This document shows positions 7,650-17,416 of a DNA stretch of 64,000 nucleotides, piece after piece. Positions within the stretch are counted from its first letter, which is position 1. Each line of letters starts with the position of its first letter. Origin of the DNA: Svornostia abyssi (lineage in GTDB: Bacteria; Actinomycetota; Thermoleophilia; Solirubrobacterales; Solirubrobacteraceae); contig CP088295.1 in the NCBI GenBank assembly GCA_024666565.1, positions 3,224,001-3,288,000 on the forward strand. The letters run 5' to 3'. A program made the translations under genes and the position numbers. Under the pieces are notes generated by a model that saw nothing but the letters and a program-made list of their open reading frames with translations, was not told the DNA's origin and made no database searches.

Positions 7650-10081
7650 GACTTCCCCTGGCCTGGCTCTCGGAGTACGTGCACCCGGGCGGCGACCCGT
7701 GGGAGCTCGCCGACGCGCTGAGCGCGACCGGCACGGAGGTCGCGGGCGTCGACCGGTTCGGCATCAAGGCCGAGGGCTTCGAGCACCTCGTGGTCGGCAA
7801 GGTGCTGACGGCCGAGCAGCATCCCGACGCCGACCGGCTGAAGGTCTGCACCGTCGACGTGGGCGAGGCCGAGCCCGCGCAGATCGTCTGCGGCGCGCCG
7901 AACGTCGCGGCCGGGCAGACGGTCGCCGTCGCGCGGCCGGGCACGGTCATGCCCGACGGCATGAAGCTGAAGAAGGCGAAGCTCCGCGGCGTCGAGTCGC
8001 AGGGGATGATCGTCTCCGAGCGCGAGCTCGGGCTGGGCGACGACCACAGCGGGATCATGGTGCTGCCCGATGACGCGGCGTCGCCGGGGACGTTCGTCGC
8101 CGAGCTGTTCGAGATCTCCACGGACGTGCTCGAGCTCGAGCTCACGCCCAACCGGCCTGACTGCCTGGGCATCTACGGCATGGCGCGCGAGGTCCACGCG
8201 TCGAACGGCTCGCCGTTGACGCCGCCACCCTGGACCGGGGTCGAGCTGCCGCCGGTCGGCGAACTCGACGGCATCACGATCGACGTCCAGGTCCCGGAGC
8301 TGTGCCCGCGCTTCACCGCGCTGGTCTACGACGACGTGACGATCGGCCCGTCGCCACACTGGCTGAAGGCCCGCCTCGCCGCGTGCGGGCAGCGCTCCAT
8401 CAACAACGTCGTCGACATCACGAACTACGTGATGCTGCTCACGGGCCAGCCGCTGCACGCGTTCGATCTCGACCGCGTCGCGGGCGGCACGCTCGTGGTG
8501 CGCACGGCGAACGCGGGCGAGCAGATCACGACGCTCGACGACGAGGTCCGCACGCTCGACGAGCAGATGGTCGTCATCGACGACGCCGACGGGCCGACGT
8601 CCATCGCGGGCGTGATGGGCGGCGCGCGCAGCGAGGTGGCCGACACCACCACGCGCGTCCTCATGGAGGTCGCCACGTGGATCGGACCGAACATCAACCG
8701 CACGTCGTGGAAGCTCGCGCTGCGGACCGAGGCCTCCGGCCGGTTCGAGAAGGGACTCGCGCCCGAGCAGACGCTCGAGGCGCAGGCCGTGGCGCACCAG
8801 CTCATGCTCGAGCTGACGGGCGCGACGGTGCGGCCGGCGCTCATCGATATCGGTGGGCCGGGACCGGACCCTGCGGTCATCCGGCTGCGCAGCGCGCGCG
8901 TCGAGGGCCTGCTCGGCACGTCGATCCCCGCGGAGCGGCAGGAGGCGATCCTGCGGTCGCTCGAGTTCGGTGTGACCCCGGCCGAGGACGGCCTGGACGT
9001 CACCGTGCCCGCGTTCCGGCGGCTGGACGTCACGCGTGAGGCGGACCTCGTGGAGGAGGTCGCCCGCATCGACGGCGTCGACAACCTCCCCGCGACCCTG
9101 CCCGCCCGCCGCGGCGCCGCCGGACGGCTGTCGCCCATGCAGCGGCTTCGTCGGCGCGCCGAGGACGCCCTGGTCGGCCGCGGCCTGCGCGGGATCATGG
9201 GCTGGAGCTTCACGAACGCGGGCGTGTTCGACCGGCTGCGGCTGCCCGCGGACGACCCGCGCCGCCAGGCGGTCGCGCTTGCGAACCCGATGAGCGAGGA
9301 CCACGCGCTGCTGCGCACGAACCTCGTCGCGTCGCTGCTCGACGTCGCCGCCCACAACGTCGCGCGGGGAGCGCGCGACCTGCGGCTGTTCGAACGGGGT
9401 GCGGTCTACTTCGCCGACCCGGACGACAAGCTCGCCGACGAGCACGACCAGCTCGGGGTGCTGCTCACCGGCCGCGCGGCGCCGCCCACCTGGAACGACG
9501 GGGCACCCGCCACTGCCGACGTGTTCGCCGCCAAGGGCGTGCTCGAGGCACTCGCCACGCGGCTGCGCGTCGACCTGTCCGTCAGGCACGCCGAGCAGCC
9601 GTTCCTGCACCCCGGACGCTGCGGCGAGATCGTGCTCAACGGCACCGATGTCGTGGGCTGGCTCGGCGAGATCCACCCGCTGGTCGCCCAGGCGTGGGAG
9701 ATCGACCAGACCGTCGCCGCGTTCGAGCTCGACCTCGGGGCGGTGCTCGCCGTCGCCGTCGAGCACGCGCTCGTCGAGGAGTACGAGGACGTCACGAGCT
9801 TCCCGGCCGTCAGGCAGGACCTCGCCGTGGTGATCGACAGCGCCGTCCCGGCCGCGGACGTGGTCGCGGCCGCGCGCAAGGCCGGCGGCGCGCTCCTTGC
9901 CGACGCCGGCGTCTTCGACATCTACGAGGGCGAGCAGGTGGGGGAGGGCAAGCGCTCGCTGGCGCTGCACCTCGAGTTCCGGGCGCCCGACCGCACCCTG
10001 ACCGACGAGGACGCCGACGGCGCGCGGGCGAAGATCGTCGCCGCGCTGACCGAGCAGCTCGGGGCGGTGCAGCGTGGCTGA
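7646..10081 (+). CDS. pheT: Phenylalanine-tRNA ligase beta subunit
   Basis: Beta subunit of PheRS, 811 aa, normal length. It contains the N-terminal B1 domain with a tRNA-binding EMAP-like fold (residues 40-150, VVGKVLTAEQHPDADRLKVC), the B3/B4 editing domain (RSINNVVDITNYVMLLTGQP near 250), the B5 domain, and the C-terminal anticodon-binding FDX domain (YEDVTSFPAVRQDLAVVID near 715). It overlaps pheS by ATGA and its own stop lies inside the start of argC. The G5 run at 9940-9944 is in frame here, unlike many other G runs in this window. Confidence 0.96.
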   Translation: MRLPLAWLSEYVHPGGDPWELADALSATGTEVAGVDRFGIKAEGFEHLVVGKVLTAEQHPDADRLKVCTVDVGEAEPAQIVCGAPNVAAGQTVAVARPGTVMPDGMKLKKAKLRGVESQGMIVSERELGLGDDHSGIMVLPDDAASPGTFVAELFEISTDVLELELTPNRPDCLGIYGMAREVHASNGSPLTPPPWTGVELPPVGELDGITIDVQVPELCPRFTALVYDDVTIGPSPHWLKARLAACGQRSINNVVDITNYVMLLTGQPLHAFDLDRVAGGTLVVRTANAGEQITTLDDEVRTLDEQMVVIDDADGPTSIAGVMGGARSEVADTTTRVLMEVATWIGPNINRTSWKLALRTEASGRFEKGLAPEQTLEAQAVAHQLMLELTGATVRPALIDIGGPGPDPAVIRLRSARVEGLLGTSIPAERQEAILRSLEFGVTPAEDGLDVTVPAFRRLDVTREADLVEEVARIDGVDNLPATLPARRGAAGRLSPMQRLRRRAEDALVGRGLRGIMGWSFTNAGVFDRLRLPADDPRRQAVALANPMSEDHALLRTNLVASLLDVAAHNVARGARDLRLFERGAVYFADPDDKLADEHDQLGVLLTGRAAPPTWNDGAPATADVFAAKGVLEALATRLRVDLSVRHAEQPFLHPGRCGEIVLNGTDVVGWLGEIHPLVAQAWEIDQTVAAFELDLGAVLAVAVEHALVEEYEDVTSFPAVRQDLAVVIDSAVPAADVVAAARKAGGALLADAGVFDIYEGEQVGEGKRSLALHLEFRAPDRTLTDEDADGARAKIVAALTEQLGAVQRG

Positions 10082-11075
10082 CTCCGTCCTCGTCGCGGGG
10101 GCGTCCGGGTACGCCGGCGCGCTCGCCGCACGGCTCATCGACCGCCATCCGCACTTCGAGCTTGCGGCCGTCACCTCGCGCAGCGACGTCGGCACGCGGC
10201 TGGACGAGCTCTACCCACACCATCGGGTGAGCAAGGTGCTGGAGGAGCTCGACCTCGACACGCACGCCGACGTCGACGCCGCGATCGTCGCCTACCCGCA
10301 CGGCGCTGCGGCGCCGCTCGTCGCAGCGCTGCGCGAGCGCGGCGTGAAGGTCGTCGACCTGTCGGCGGACTTCCGGCTGCACGATGTCGCGACCTACGAG
10401 CAGTGGTACGTCCCGCACGCCCACCCCGAGCTCATCAACACCGCGCGCTACGGCCTGCCCGAGCTGCATCGAGAGTCGCTGCACGGCGCCGACCTTGTCG
10501 CCGGCCCGGGCTGCTTCCCGACCGCCGCGCTGCTGGCGCTGGCCCCGCTCGCGCGGGCGGGTGTGATCACCGACGCCGTCATCGACGCGAAGACCGGTGT
10601 GTCCGGCGCAGGCCGCGCCGCGACCGCCAAGACGCACTTCGTCTCGGTGGATGAGAACGTCGCCGCATACGGCGTCGGCCACCACCGGCACATGCCCGAG
10701 ATCGACCAGGAGCTGGCGCGGCTCGGCGCGGAGATCACCCCGGTCTTCACGCCGCATCTGCTGCCGCTCGACCAGGGCGAGCTCGTGTCGTGCTACGTCA
10801 CGACGGACCGCGCGATCGACCAGGATTCCCTTGCGGAGCTCTACGCCGACGCCTACGCCGACGAGCCGTTCATCGAGCTCGTCGATCGGCCGCCCGGCGT
10901 CCGTGATGTGCGCGAGACGAACCTCTGCCGTATCCAGGTCCACGCCGACGAGCGGACGGGCAAGGCGTTCGTGTTCGCGGCGATCGACAACCTGTGGAAG
11001 GGCACCGCGTCCCAGGCGGTGCAGAGCCTGAACCTCATGGTCGGTCGGCCCGAGGTCGAAGGAGTAGAACCGTGA
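10074..11075 (+). CDS. argC: N-acetyl-gamma-glutamyl-phosphate reductase
   Basis: Third enzyme of arginine synthesis: NADPH-dependent reduction of N-acetylglutamyl phosphate to the semialdehyde. 333 aa, normal. The Rossmann motif GASGYAGALAARLI is at the N-terminus, the catalytic cysteine lies in GPGCFPTAALLAL near residue 146, and DAKTGVSGAGR and HRHMPEIDQEL follow. The GTG start overlaps the end of pheT by 8 bases, so it is translationally coupled to a synthetase gene. It leads argC-argJ-argB-argD, the usual order for a recycling (acetyl-cycle) pathway. No ARG box-like palindrome is visible because there is no intergenic space. Confidence 0.95.
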   Translation: MADSVLVAGASGYAGALAARLIDRHPHFELAAVTSRSDVGTRLDELYPHHRVSKVLEELDLDTHADVDAAIVAYPHGAAAPLVAALRERGVKVVDLSADFRLHDVATYEQWYVPHAHPELINTARYGLPELHRESLHGADLVAGPGCFPTAALLALAPLARAGVITDAVIDAKTGVSGAGRAATAKTHFVSVDENVAAYGVGHHRHMPEIDQELARLGAEITPVFTPHLLPLDQGELVSCYVTTDRAIDQDSLAELYADAYADEPFIELVDRPPGVRDVRETNLCRIQVHADERTGKAFVFAAIDNLWKGTASQAVQSLNLMVGRPEVEGVEP

Positions 11076-12319
11076 AGGCACGTCCTGCGTCCTACCGCTG
11101 GGTGCCCGAGCACGCGCACGTCGCGCCGGCCGCCGACGCCGCGCTGCCCGCGGGCTTTCGTTGCGCCGGCGTGTCCGGCGGCATCAAGCCCAACGGCGAC
11201 AAGGACGTCGCGATCCTTGTCTGCGACGCCGCCGAGGCGGTGAGCGCCGCGCGGTTCACGCGGTCGTCGGTCATCGCCGCGCCCGTGCAGGTCACCCAGC
11301 AGCGCACGCGGCTCGACGGCCTGCGGGCGGTCGTCGCGAACTCCGGCAACGCGAACGCCGCCACCGGCAACCGCGGCCTCGACGAGGCCGCGCGGATGCA
11401 GGGCGCCGCGTCGATGGTCGGCGGCGTGCCGACCGACGCCGTCGCGGTCGCGTCCACCGGCGTCATCGGCGTGCAGCTCGATGGCAACAAGGTGGTGCAG
11501 GCGCTCGTCGGCGCGCGCGAGGAGCTGCGCGCCGACGGGGTCGACGACTTCACCGACGCGATCAGCACGACCGACGCCTTCCGCAAGACGGTCGCCTTCG
11601 ACGTCGCGCTGTCCGGCGGCACCGTGCGCCTGACCGCGCAGGCCAAGGGCGCGGGCATGATCCAGCCGGGCTTCGCGACGATGCTCTGCTTCGCGCAGAC
11701 CGACGCCGTCCTGAGCGCCGAGACCGCCGACCTGCTGCTCGGGGTCTGCGTCAAGCGGTCGTTTGAGCGGATCAGCGTCGACGGTCAGCTCTCCACGAAC
11801 GACACGGCGATCCTCATGGCGTCCGGCGCTTCGGGGATCGAGGTCGCGCCGCAGAGCGAGGACGAGCTCCGCTTCGGCGAGGCGCTCGACGCGGCGCTGC
11901 GGACCCTCGCGCTCGACATGGCCGCCGACGGCGAGGGCGCCGAACGCCTGGGCCGCGTCGTCGTGCGCTGCGACGACGCCGAGGAGGCCGAGATCGTGGC
12001 CCGCGCGGTGGCGAACTCGCCGCTGGTCAAGACGGCGTTGTTCGGGCAGGACCCGAACTGGGGCCGCATCGCGCAGGCCGTGGGGGCCGCGTTGCCAGGC
12101 CGCGCGCCGCTGGACTTCGACATCGCCATCGAGGGCGTTCCCGTCGCGAAGGGCGGTCAGGCCGCGCGCTTCGACGAGGAGGCGCTGATCGAGGCCGTCG
12201 GCGGCGACCAGGTCGAGTACGTCATCGAGCTCGGCGAGGAGCGCACCGCCGAGACCGAGGTCTTCTTCAGCGACTTCGGCTACGAGTACGTGCGGATCAA
12301 CGCGGAGTACACGACATGA
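11072..12319 (+). CDS. argJ: Bifunctional glutamate N-acetyltransferase / amino-acid N-acetyltransferase
   Basis: ArgJ transfers the acetyl group from N-acetylornithine to glutamate, closing the acetyl cycle. 415 aa. It is made as a precursor that cuts itself at an ATML motif; here the motif is in GFATMLCFAQTD, so the nucleophilic Thr is conserved. The N-terminus has CAGVSGGIKPNGDKD and the beta chain has SVDGQLSTNDTAILMASG and GQDPNWGRI. GTG 11072 is chosen because it overlaps the argC stop (GTGA) and gives the family N-terminus; upstream in-frame sequence is the argC shadow. Presence of argJ means an argA-type synthase is not strictly needed for the cycle. Confidence 0.95.
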   Translation: MKARPASYRWVPEHAHVAPAADAALPAGFRCAGVSGGIKPNGDKDVAILVCDAAEAVSAARFTRSSVIAAPVQVTQQRTRLDGLRAVVANSGNANAATGNRGLDEAARMQGAASMVGGVPTDAVAVASTGVIGVQLDGNKVVQALVGAREELRADGVDDFTDAISTTDAFRKTVAFDVALSGGTVRLTAQAKGAGMIQPGFATMLCFAQTDAVLSAETADLLLGVCVKRSFERISVDGQLSTNDTAILMASGASGIEVAPQSEDELRFGEALDAALRTLALDMAADGEGAERLGRVVVRCDDAEEAEIVARAVANSPLVKTALFGQDPNWGRIAQAVGAALPGRAPLDFDIAIEGVPVAKGGQAARFDEEALIEAVGGDQVEYVIELGEERTAETEVFFSDFGYEYVRINAEYTT

Positions 12320-13164
12320 GAGACGTCGCAACCCTCCTCGAGGCGCTGCCCTACATCCGCGAGTTCCACGGCCAGACCGTCGTCATCAAGTACGGCGGCG
12401 CGGCGATGGAGGACCCGGAGCTGCGCGAGGAGTTCGCGCGCGACGTCGTGCTCCTGAAGTACGTCGGCATGAACCCGATCGTCGTCCACGGCGGCGGGCC
12501 GGACATCACGCGGTACATGAACAAGCTCAACCTGCCGGTGGAGTTCGTCGGCGGCCTGCGCGTGTCTGACAAGGACACGGTCGAGATCGCGAAGATGGTC
12601 CTCGTCGGGAAGGTCAACAAGGACATCGTCCTGCGCCTGAACCGCCACGGCCAGGCCGCGGTCGGCCTGTCCGGCGACGACGGTCGGCTGTTCCGCGCGT
12701 CGCGCCAGTCGGCGCCCGACGGCCAGGACATCGGCTTCGTCGGCCAGATCGACCGCGTCGACGTCGACGTGCTCGAGCACATCGCCCAGGACTACATCCC
12801 GGTGATCGCCAGCGTCGGCGCCGACCGCGAGGGCAACTCGTACAACATCAACGCCGACGACGCCGCAGCGGCGGTGGCCCGCGCGATGGGCGCGTTCAAG
12901 GTCGTCTTCCTCACCGACGTGGCCGGCTGGCTGCGGGACAAGGACGACCCCGCGTCGCTCATCAGCGAGGCCGGTGCCGACGAGGTCGAAGAGGCGATCA
13001 CCACGATGGAGGGCGGCATGCGACCGAAGCTCCAGGCGTGCCTCGACGCCATCCACGGCGGTGTGAGCGCGGCCTACATCATCGACGGGCGCGTGGCCCA
13101 TTCGCTCCTGCTCGAGCTGTTCACCGACAGCGGCATCGGCACGAAGATCAGGCCCGCGCAATGA
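12316..13164 (+). CDS. argB: Acetylglutamate kinase
   Basis: Second enzyme of arginine synthesis, phosphorylating N-acetylglutamate with ATP. 282 aa, normal. Key motifs: VVIKYGGAAM with the catalytic Lys near residue 25, VHGGGPDITRYM (glycine-rich substrate loop) near 58, and NINADDAAAAVARAMGA near 178. It has the N-terminal helix (residues 1-14) found in arginine-inhibited hexameric forms, so feedback control by arginine is likely, by family knowledge. Start and stop both overlap the neighbouring genes (ATGA). Confidence 0.96.
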   Translation: MRDVATLLEALPYIREFHGQTVVIKYGGAAMEDPELREEFARDVVLLKYVGMNPIVVHGGGPDITRYMNKLNLPVEFVGGLRVSDKDTVEIAKMVLVGKVNKDIVLRLNRHGQAAVGLSGDDGRLFRASRQSAPDGQDIGFVGQIDRVDVDVLEHIAQDYIPVIASVGADREGNSYNINADDAAAAVARAMGAFKVVFLTDVAGWLRDKDDPASLISEAGADEVEEAITTMEGGMRPKLQACLDAIHGGVSAAYIIDGRVAHSLLLELFTDSGIGTKIRPAQ

Positions 13165-14321
13165 CGACGTTCGACGAGCTCCGCGCGCTGGACCGCCAGT
13201 CGATCGTCGGCACGTACGCGCGCCTGCCCGCGTGGTTCGTGCGCGGCGAGGGCGCGCGTCTGTGGGACGCCGACGGCGCGGAGTACCTCGATTTCCTCAC
13301 GGGCATCAGCGTGTCGAGCGTCGGGCACTGCCACCCGAAGGTCGTGGAGGCCATCCGCGAGCAGGCCGGGCAGCTCATCCACACCAGCAACCTCTTCTAC
13401 ACCGAGCCGATGATCCGGCTGGCCGACCGGCTGCGGCGCAGCTCGCTCGGCGGCCGCGTGTTCTTCACGAACTCGGGCGCCGAAGCCGTCGAGGCCGCGC
13501 TGAAGCTCGCGCGGCGGGCGAAGACCGGCGGCGAGATCGTCGTCGTCCACGGCGGCTTTCACGGCCGGACGTACGGCGCGCTGAGCGCCACGCCGCAGGA
13601 GAGCAAGCAGGCGCCGTTCGCGCCGCTCGTGCCCGGGTTCATCGCGATCCCGCCGACGGTCGAGGCGCTGAACCGCGCGGTGAGCGACCGGACCGCGGCA
13701 GTGCTGCTCGAGCCGGTGCAGGGCGAGTCGGGCGTGCACCCGATCCCGCTGGAGGTCCTGCGTGCCGCCCGCGAGGCGTGCGACGTCCACGGCGCGGCGC
13801 TGATCTTCGACGAGATCCAGACCGGTCTGGCACGGACCGGGTCGATGTGGGCGTGGCATCAGCTCGGCGTGGAACCCGACGCGATGACGACCGCGAAGGC
13901 CCTCGGCGGTGGACTGCCGATCGGGGCGCTCATCACGGGCCCCGGGTTCGAGGAGGTCCTGCAGCCCGGCGACCACGGCTCGACGTTCGCCGGCGGCCCC
14001 GTGCCGTGCGCGGCGGCCCACGCAGTGCTCGACATCGTCGAGGACCCGGCGCTGCACACCCGGGTGAAGGAGCTGGGTGAGCGGCTGCGCGAGGGGTTGA
14101 AGGACCTGCCGCACGTCACGACGGTTCGCCAGCGCGGCCTGATGGTCGGGTTCGACGTCGAGGACGTGGCCGCGCCGGAGCTCGTCACCCGGCTGTTGAC
14201 CGAGCAGAAGCTCGTCGCCAACGCGACCGGGCCCGCGACGGTCCGGCTGCTGCCGCCGCTGATCATCGGCGAGGCCGAGATCGACAGCGCGCTCGAGCGG
14301 ATCGCGGCTGCGCTGTCCTGA
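13161..14321 (+). CDS. argD: Acetylornithine aminotransferase
   Basis: PLP-dependent class III aminotransferase, 386 aa, making N-acetylornithine from the semialdehyde. Motifs: [18 protein letters not shown] (phosphate-binding), [14 protein letters not shown] with the PLP-contacting Asp, and [16 protein letters not shown] with the PLP lysine. Start ATG 13161 overlaps the argB stop; the longer in-frame reading upstream is the argB shadow. It ends the run. argF, argH and argR are absent from the window and argG lies 3 kb downstream, so the pathway is split. ArgD can also serve lysine synthesis. Confidence 0.95.
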   Translation: MTTFDELRALDRQSIVGTYARLPAWFVRGEGARLWDADGAEYLDFLTGISVSSVGHCHPKVVEAIREQAGQLIHTSNLFYTEPMIRLADRLRRSSLGGRVFFTNSGAEAVEAALKLARRAKTGGEIVVVHGGFHGRTYGALSATPQESKQAPFAPLVPGFIAIPPTVEALNRAVSDRTAAVLLEPVQGESGVHPIPLEVLRAAREACDVHGAALIFDEIQTGLARTGSMWAWHQLGVEPDAMTTAKALGGGLPIGALITGPGFEEVLQPGDHGSTFAGGPVPCAAAHAVLDIVEDPALHTRVKELGERLREGLKDLPHVTTVRQRGLMVGFDVEDVAAPELVTRLLTEQKLVANATGPATVRLLPPLIIGEAEIDSALERIAAALS

Positions 14322-14372
14322 CGACGCGGCAGGCGGCGCAACTTCGGGTCAGGCGGTGCGTCCTACCTGATC

Positions 14373-15669
14373 ATGCGCGTCCGTCTGCAGTTCTCAATCG
14401 TTCTTGGCCTCGCGGTGGCGCTGTCCGCGCCACCGGTCAGCCAGGCCGCGGTCTTCGGCGCGCCCGTTCGGTTCGACGAGGGTGGACGGGCGTGGGATCT
14501 TCGGCTGGCCGCGGGAGCATCCGGCGATGTCGCGGCGGTCTGGCAGTCACCCGCCGGTCCGCAGCTTGCGCGCCATTCGGCAGGTCGGTGGGGGGGCAGA
14601 CAGCCTGGGGCCCGCGCGGCGCGGCGGCCGTCCTCTCGTGGAGGTGACGCCCGACGGCGGGACACTCGTCGCCCAGGAGATCGTCAACAGCCGGGGCACC
14701 CACGACATCCTGGTCTGGCGGGGTCCCAGAAGCGGGGCGCTCTCCGGGCCGGAGGTGATCTCGAGCGGGAGCACGCTGCGGGGCGGCTGGATCCGTCCGG
14801 CGCTGGCGGTCACCGATGGCGGGCGGATCCTGATGACCTGGACCAGGCGGACCGAGCGCCACGCAGGGGACGTGATGCTCGTCTCGTTCGACTCGGTCGA
14901 GGGCAGGTCCACATTCCCCCGGCGGCTTGGCCGGAGCTCCGCGGACGGATCGGCGATTGCGCCGGCAGGCAGTGGCGCGATCGTCACCTGGCTCAGCGGC
15001 CGACACATCGTCGGCGGGCGCCCGGTGCAGGCGCTGTTGGCGCGCCGGCTTGACGGTCGCGCACGGCCGACGGGGGCCCGGTCGACCGTGAGCGGGAACA
15101 CTCGGCCGGAGCCCGTCGTGGCCGGCCTGCCCGGTGGAGCCGCGGCGACCGCGTGGACCGCGTACCACCCGCGTGCGAGACGCCGTCGGCTGTGGGCCTG
15201 TCGTCTTGTCGGCACGCCCGTGCGGTGCACGAATCTCACGCGTCTCGCCGACGACGCTCAGAGCCAGGAGACGAGGGTCAAGGTCGGACCCGGCGCGCGC
15301 GTCGCGGTGGCGTGGATCGGGGCGGTCACAGCCGACACAGCAGCCACGCCCAAGCTCACGATGCTGACCCGGGCGGGCCGCTGGACACCTGTCCGTGATG
15401 TCCCCGTCGCGCCCAGTTCCCGCGTCTGGCCGCCCGCGTTGCTGCCCGCTGCAGATGGCACGTTCCTCGTTGCAGAGGGGCGGCGCCTCTTCCGGCTGGC
15501 CCCGACGGGGGTGACTGGTCCGGTGGAGGAGCTCGCAGGTCTCCCGGCCAGGACGGAGGACGCCATGGCTGAGGCGACCGGCGGCGGCGCGATGGCGCTG
15601 GCCACGACGACCGCCGCTCCCAGCCCGGGCGTCAGTGGCTTCTCGACGGTGTGGCTGGGCCGCGGGTAG
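14373..15669 (+). CDS. Secreted beta-propeller-like protein, frameshifted
   Basis: The reading frame from ATG 14373 encodes a signal peptide (residues 1-26, ending SQAAV) and about 72 residues. Coding then continues in the next frame to the stop at 15669. The switch lies in a run of seven G (14590-14596); removing one G joins the parts into a protein of about 431 aa. The mature protein has recurring units of about 50 residues with a hydrophobic-W core (VAAVWQSP, ILMTWTRR, AIVTWLSG, AATAWTAY, VAVAWIG), suggesting a beta-propeller or beta-sandwich repeat. I do not recognise a specific family. The next gene shows the same type of break, so sequence error or decay are both possible. Confidence 0.65.
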
Positions 15670-15762
15670 CGCGCGGCCGGCATGTCGGGCGTCGGCGCGT
15701 GGCACTGCTCGTGTCAGCCACGTTCTCCGCAACTCCGCGACCTCTCGGTCGTTGAGGACGGC

Positions 15763-16714
15763 ATGGTCAGAGTTGCCAGTTTACTCGTCGTGCTCCTCGC
15801 GCTGGTCGCGTCCCCGGCGGATGCTGCCGGGCTCTCGGTTCGCGTCGTGACCTACGGGGTTGACAAGGTCTGGGTCGGGGACGGGACGACGATTGTCTTT
15901 TCGGCGACATGGACTGCGGGCGATCCGGTCACCCGCGCCGACGACGGTCGTCAGCGTCGGGTGGCCACGGTGCCCGGCTGCAAGTTTGCGGCCGCGGGCG
16001 GCGGGCGCCTTGCCTACGAGTGCGGGCGCGACCAATTCGTGAACGGCGAGTACGTGCGCCACCTTGCGAGCGCATCGTTAGCCGGGGGCGACATCGTGCG
16101 CGTCGATGCCGCTGCAAGGTCGGTTGGTGGCGACGGCGCGGTGCTCGGGCTTCCCGAGAGGGTTGGCGCGCGTTGGATCTTCGCGTCCGGCAGTTCCTAC
16201 CACGGACGTGGGTTCGGGCAGTACGTCAACTGGCGGACGGGGGGAGGTGCAGGAGGCGGCGCCGTGGGATGTCCATCAGCGGGAGGACCTGAACGCACGT
16301 TCGCCGATGGTGCCACTGTGCCGGCCGCTCGAGCTGCAGCGCGTTCCCTCCTCGCTCTCTGAGGTCTGGCCCGTGTCGCAGGTCTATCCCGTGACGGTGG
16401 ACGGACAGTGGGTCCTGATCTGGCGCGACGACGATCACGCGGCGCTGCATCGGTGCGGCCGGCGGGCGCCGGAGGTCCTTCCGAAGGGCTTCACGACGTC
16501 CACGCTCGGTCAGGGTTGGGTCGCCCAGGCGCGGGAGGTGAAGAACTCGGGGTGGTCCATCGACCTCCTACGTCTCTCCGACCGCCGGCGGTTCGTTGCG
16601 CGGAGTGTCAGCCGGGATTTGAGAAACCGGCCGCACCTGGTCATCACGAAGGGGCGTCTGTACGTGCGCGACCACGGCGGAATGCTCGTCAGCGTTCGGC
16701 TGCCCAAGGGCTGA
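15763..16714 (+). CDS. Secreted protein of unknown function, frameshifted
   Basis: From ATG 15763 there is a signal peptide (residues 1-22, LLVVLLALVASPADAAG) and about 137 further residues, after which the frame is lost in a run of six G (16239-16244). Removing one G restores reading to the stop at 16714 (protein about 316 aa; ...QYVNWRTGEVQEAAPWDVHQ across the join). The C-terminal half has WPVSQVYPVTVDGQWVLIWR and GRLYVRDHGGMLVSVRLP, again a W-rich beta pattern as in the neighbour upstream. The two are probably related paralogues in one secreted set. I do not recognise a family. Confidence 0.6.
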
Positions 16715-16776
16715 CACAGCGACTCGACGGCTGTTCGCGTAAGGCACGCGCGTCCCGCGCGTTACCTCGGCATGTG

Positions 16777-16863
16777 CACGACCATGTGAAGCTCACGATC
16801 TCGGCGACATCCAACGCCGGGGTTTGCGGGAGCACGATCACGGCGACGGTCATCATCAAGTAG
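16777..16863 (+). pseudogene. Possible 3' remnant of a secreted beta-domain gene
   Basis: A short stretch ending at TAG 16863 reads HVKLTISATSNAGVCGSTI followed by TATVIIK. That resembles the last strands of an Ig-like or cadherin-like secreted protein. Nothing upstream in this frame reads as a protein, so if real it is a fragment. The rest of the 16715-17001 gap shows no gene. Confidence 0.25.
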
Positions 16864-17001
16864 CGCAGAGCGCGAAGTGGCCGCAGACCGTGCCGATACA
16901 GTTACGAGATCGGCCCTGCCCTACCGCACTCGCCGTCGAACCGTGCTGTCAGGCGCGCCCGCCGCCAGTCCTCGCGTGCTCGTCTGGCACGGCGGTGGGC
17001 G

Positions 17002-17352
17002 ATGGTCGGCGCGCTGATCATGGGGATCGGCGCCATTCTGCCCTGGGCGCGTGCGACGGGTGTTGACGGCCAGGTCAACGTGTTCTGGGACAACAACCTG
17101 CTGCTCGTGCTCGCGGCAATCGTGACCGGCGCGCTCGCGAAGTGGCTCGGAGCGGTGTCGGCGTTGCCGGTCGCGGCCGTGGCGCTCGTCGCGATCGTGC
17201 TGGTGATGTACGAGCTTCCCGGAACCCTCATGGAGAGATCCGGGTTTTGGCAGGCGGAGATGACGTGGGGCGCGTACATCGCGCTGCTCGGCGCGGTGGT
17301 CGCTCTGGGGGCGAGCCTGAGCGATTTCTCCGCACGGCTCGTCGCCCCGTAG
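17002..17352 (+). CDS. Small membrane protein of unknown function
   Basis: A 116-aa protein with three or four hydrophobic segments (residues 1-14, 28-46, 52-72 and 90-108), so an inner-membrane protein. The pattern of a WARATG-type loop after the first helix is common in small actinobacterial membrane proteins, but I recognise no family. ATG 17002 is the first clear start; the frame is open upstream through an Arg-rich stretch, so the true N-terminus may be longer and include a basic region before the first helix. It lies alone before argG. Confidence 0.6.
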   Translation: MVGALIMGIGAILPWARATGVDGQVNVFWDNNLLLVLAAIVTGALAKWLGAVSALPVAAVALVAIVLVMYELPGTLMERSGFWQAEMTWGAYIALLGAVVALGASLSDFSARLVAP

Positions 17353-17400
17353 CGGGCACGGGACCGTGTCGGGCAGCCGACGCGGGAGCGGTGCTCGCCC

Positions 17401-17406
17401 TACGCT
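17401..17406 (+). promoter_or_regulatory. -10 element of argG
   Basis: TACGCT is followed after 10 nt by ATG 17417. Transcription would begin only a few nucleotides before the start codon, and no Shine-Dalgarno is visible. Confidence 0.45.
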
Positions 17407-17416
17407 TGAGGGCGAG

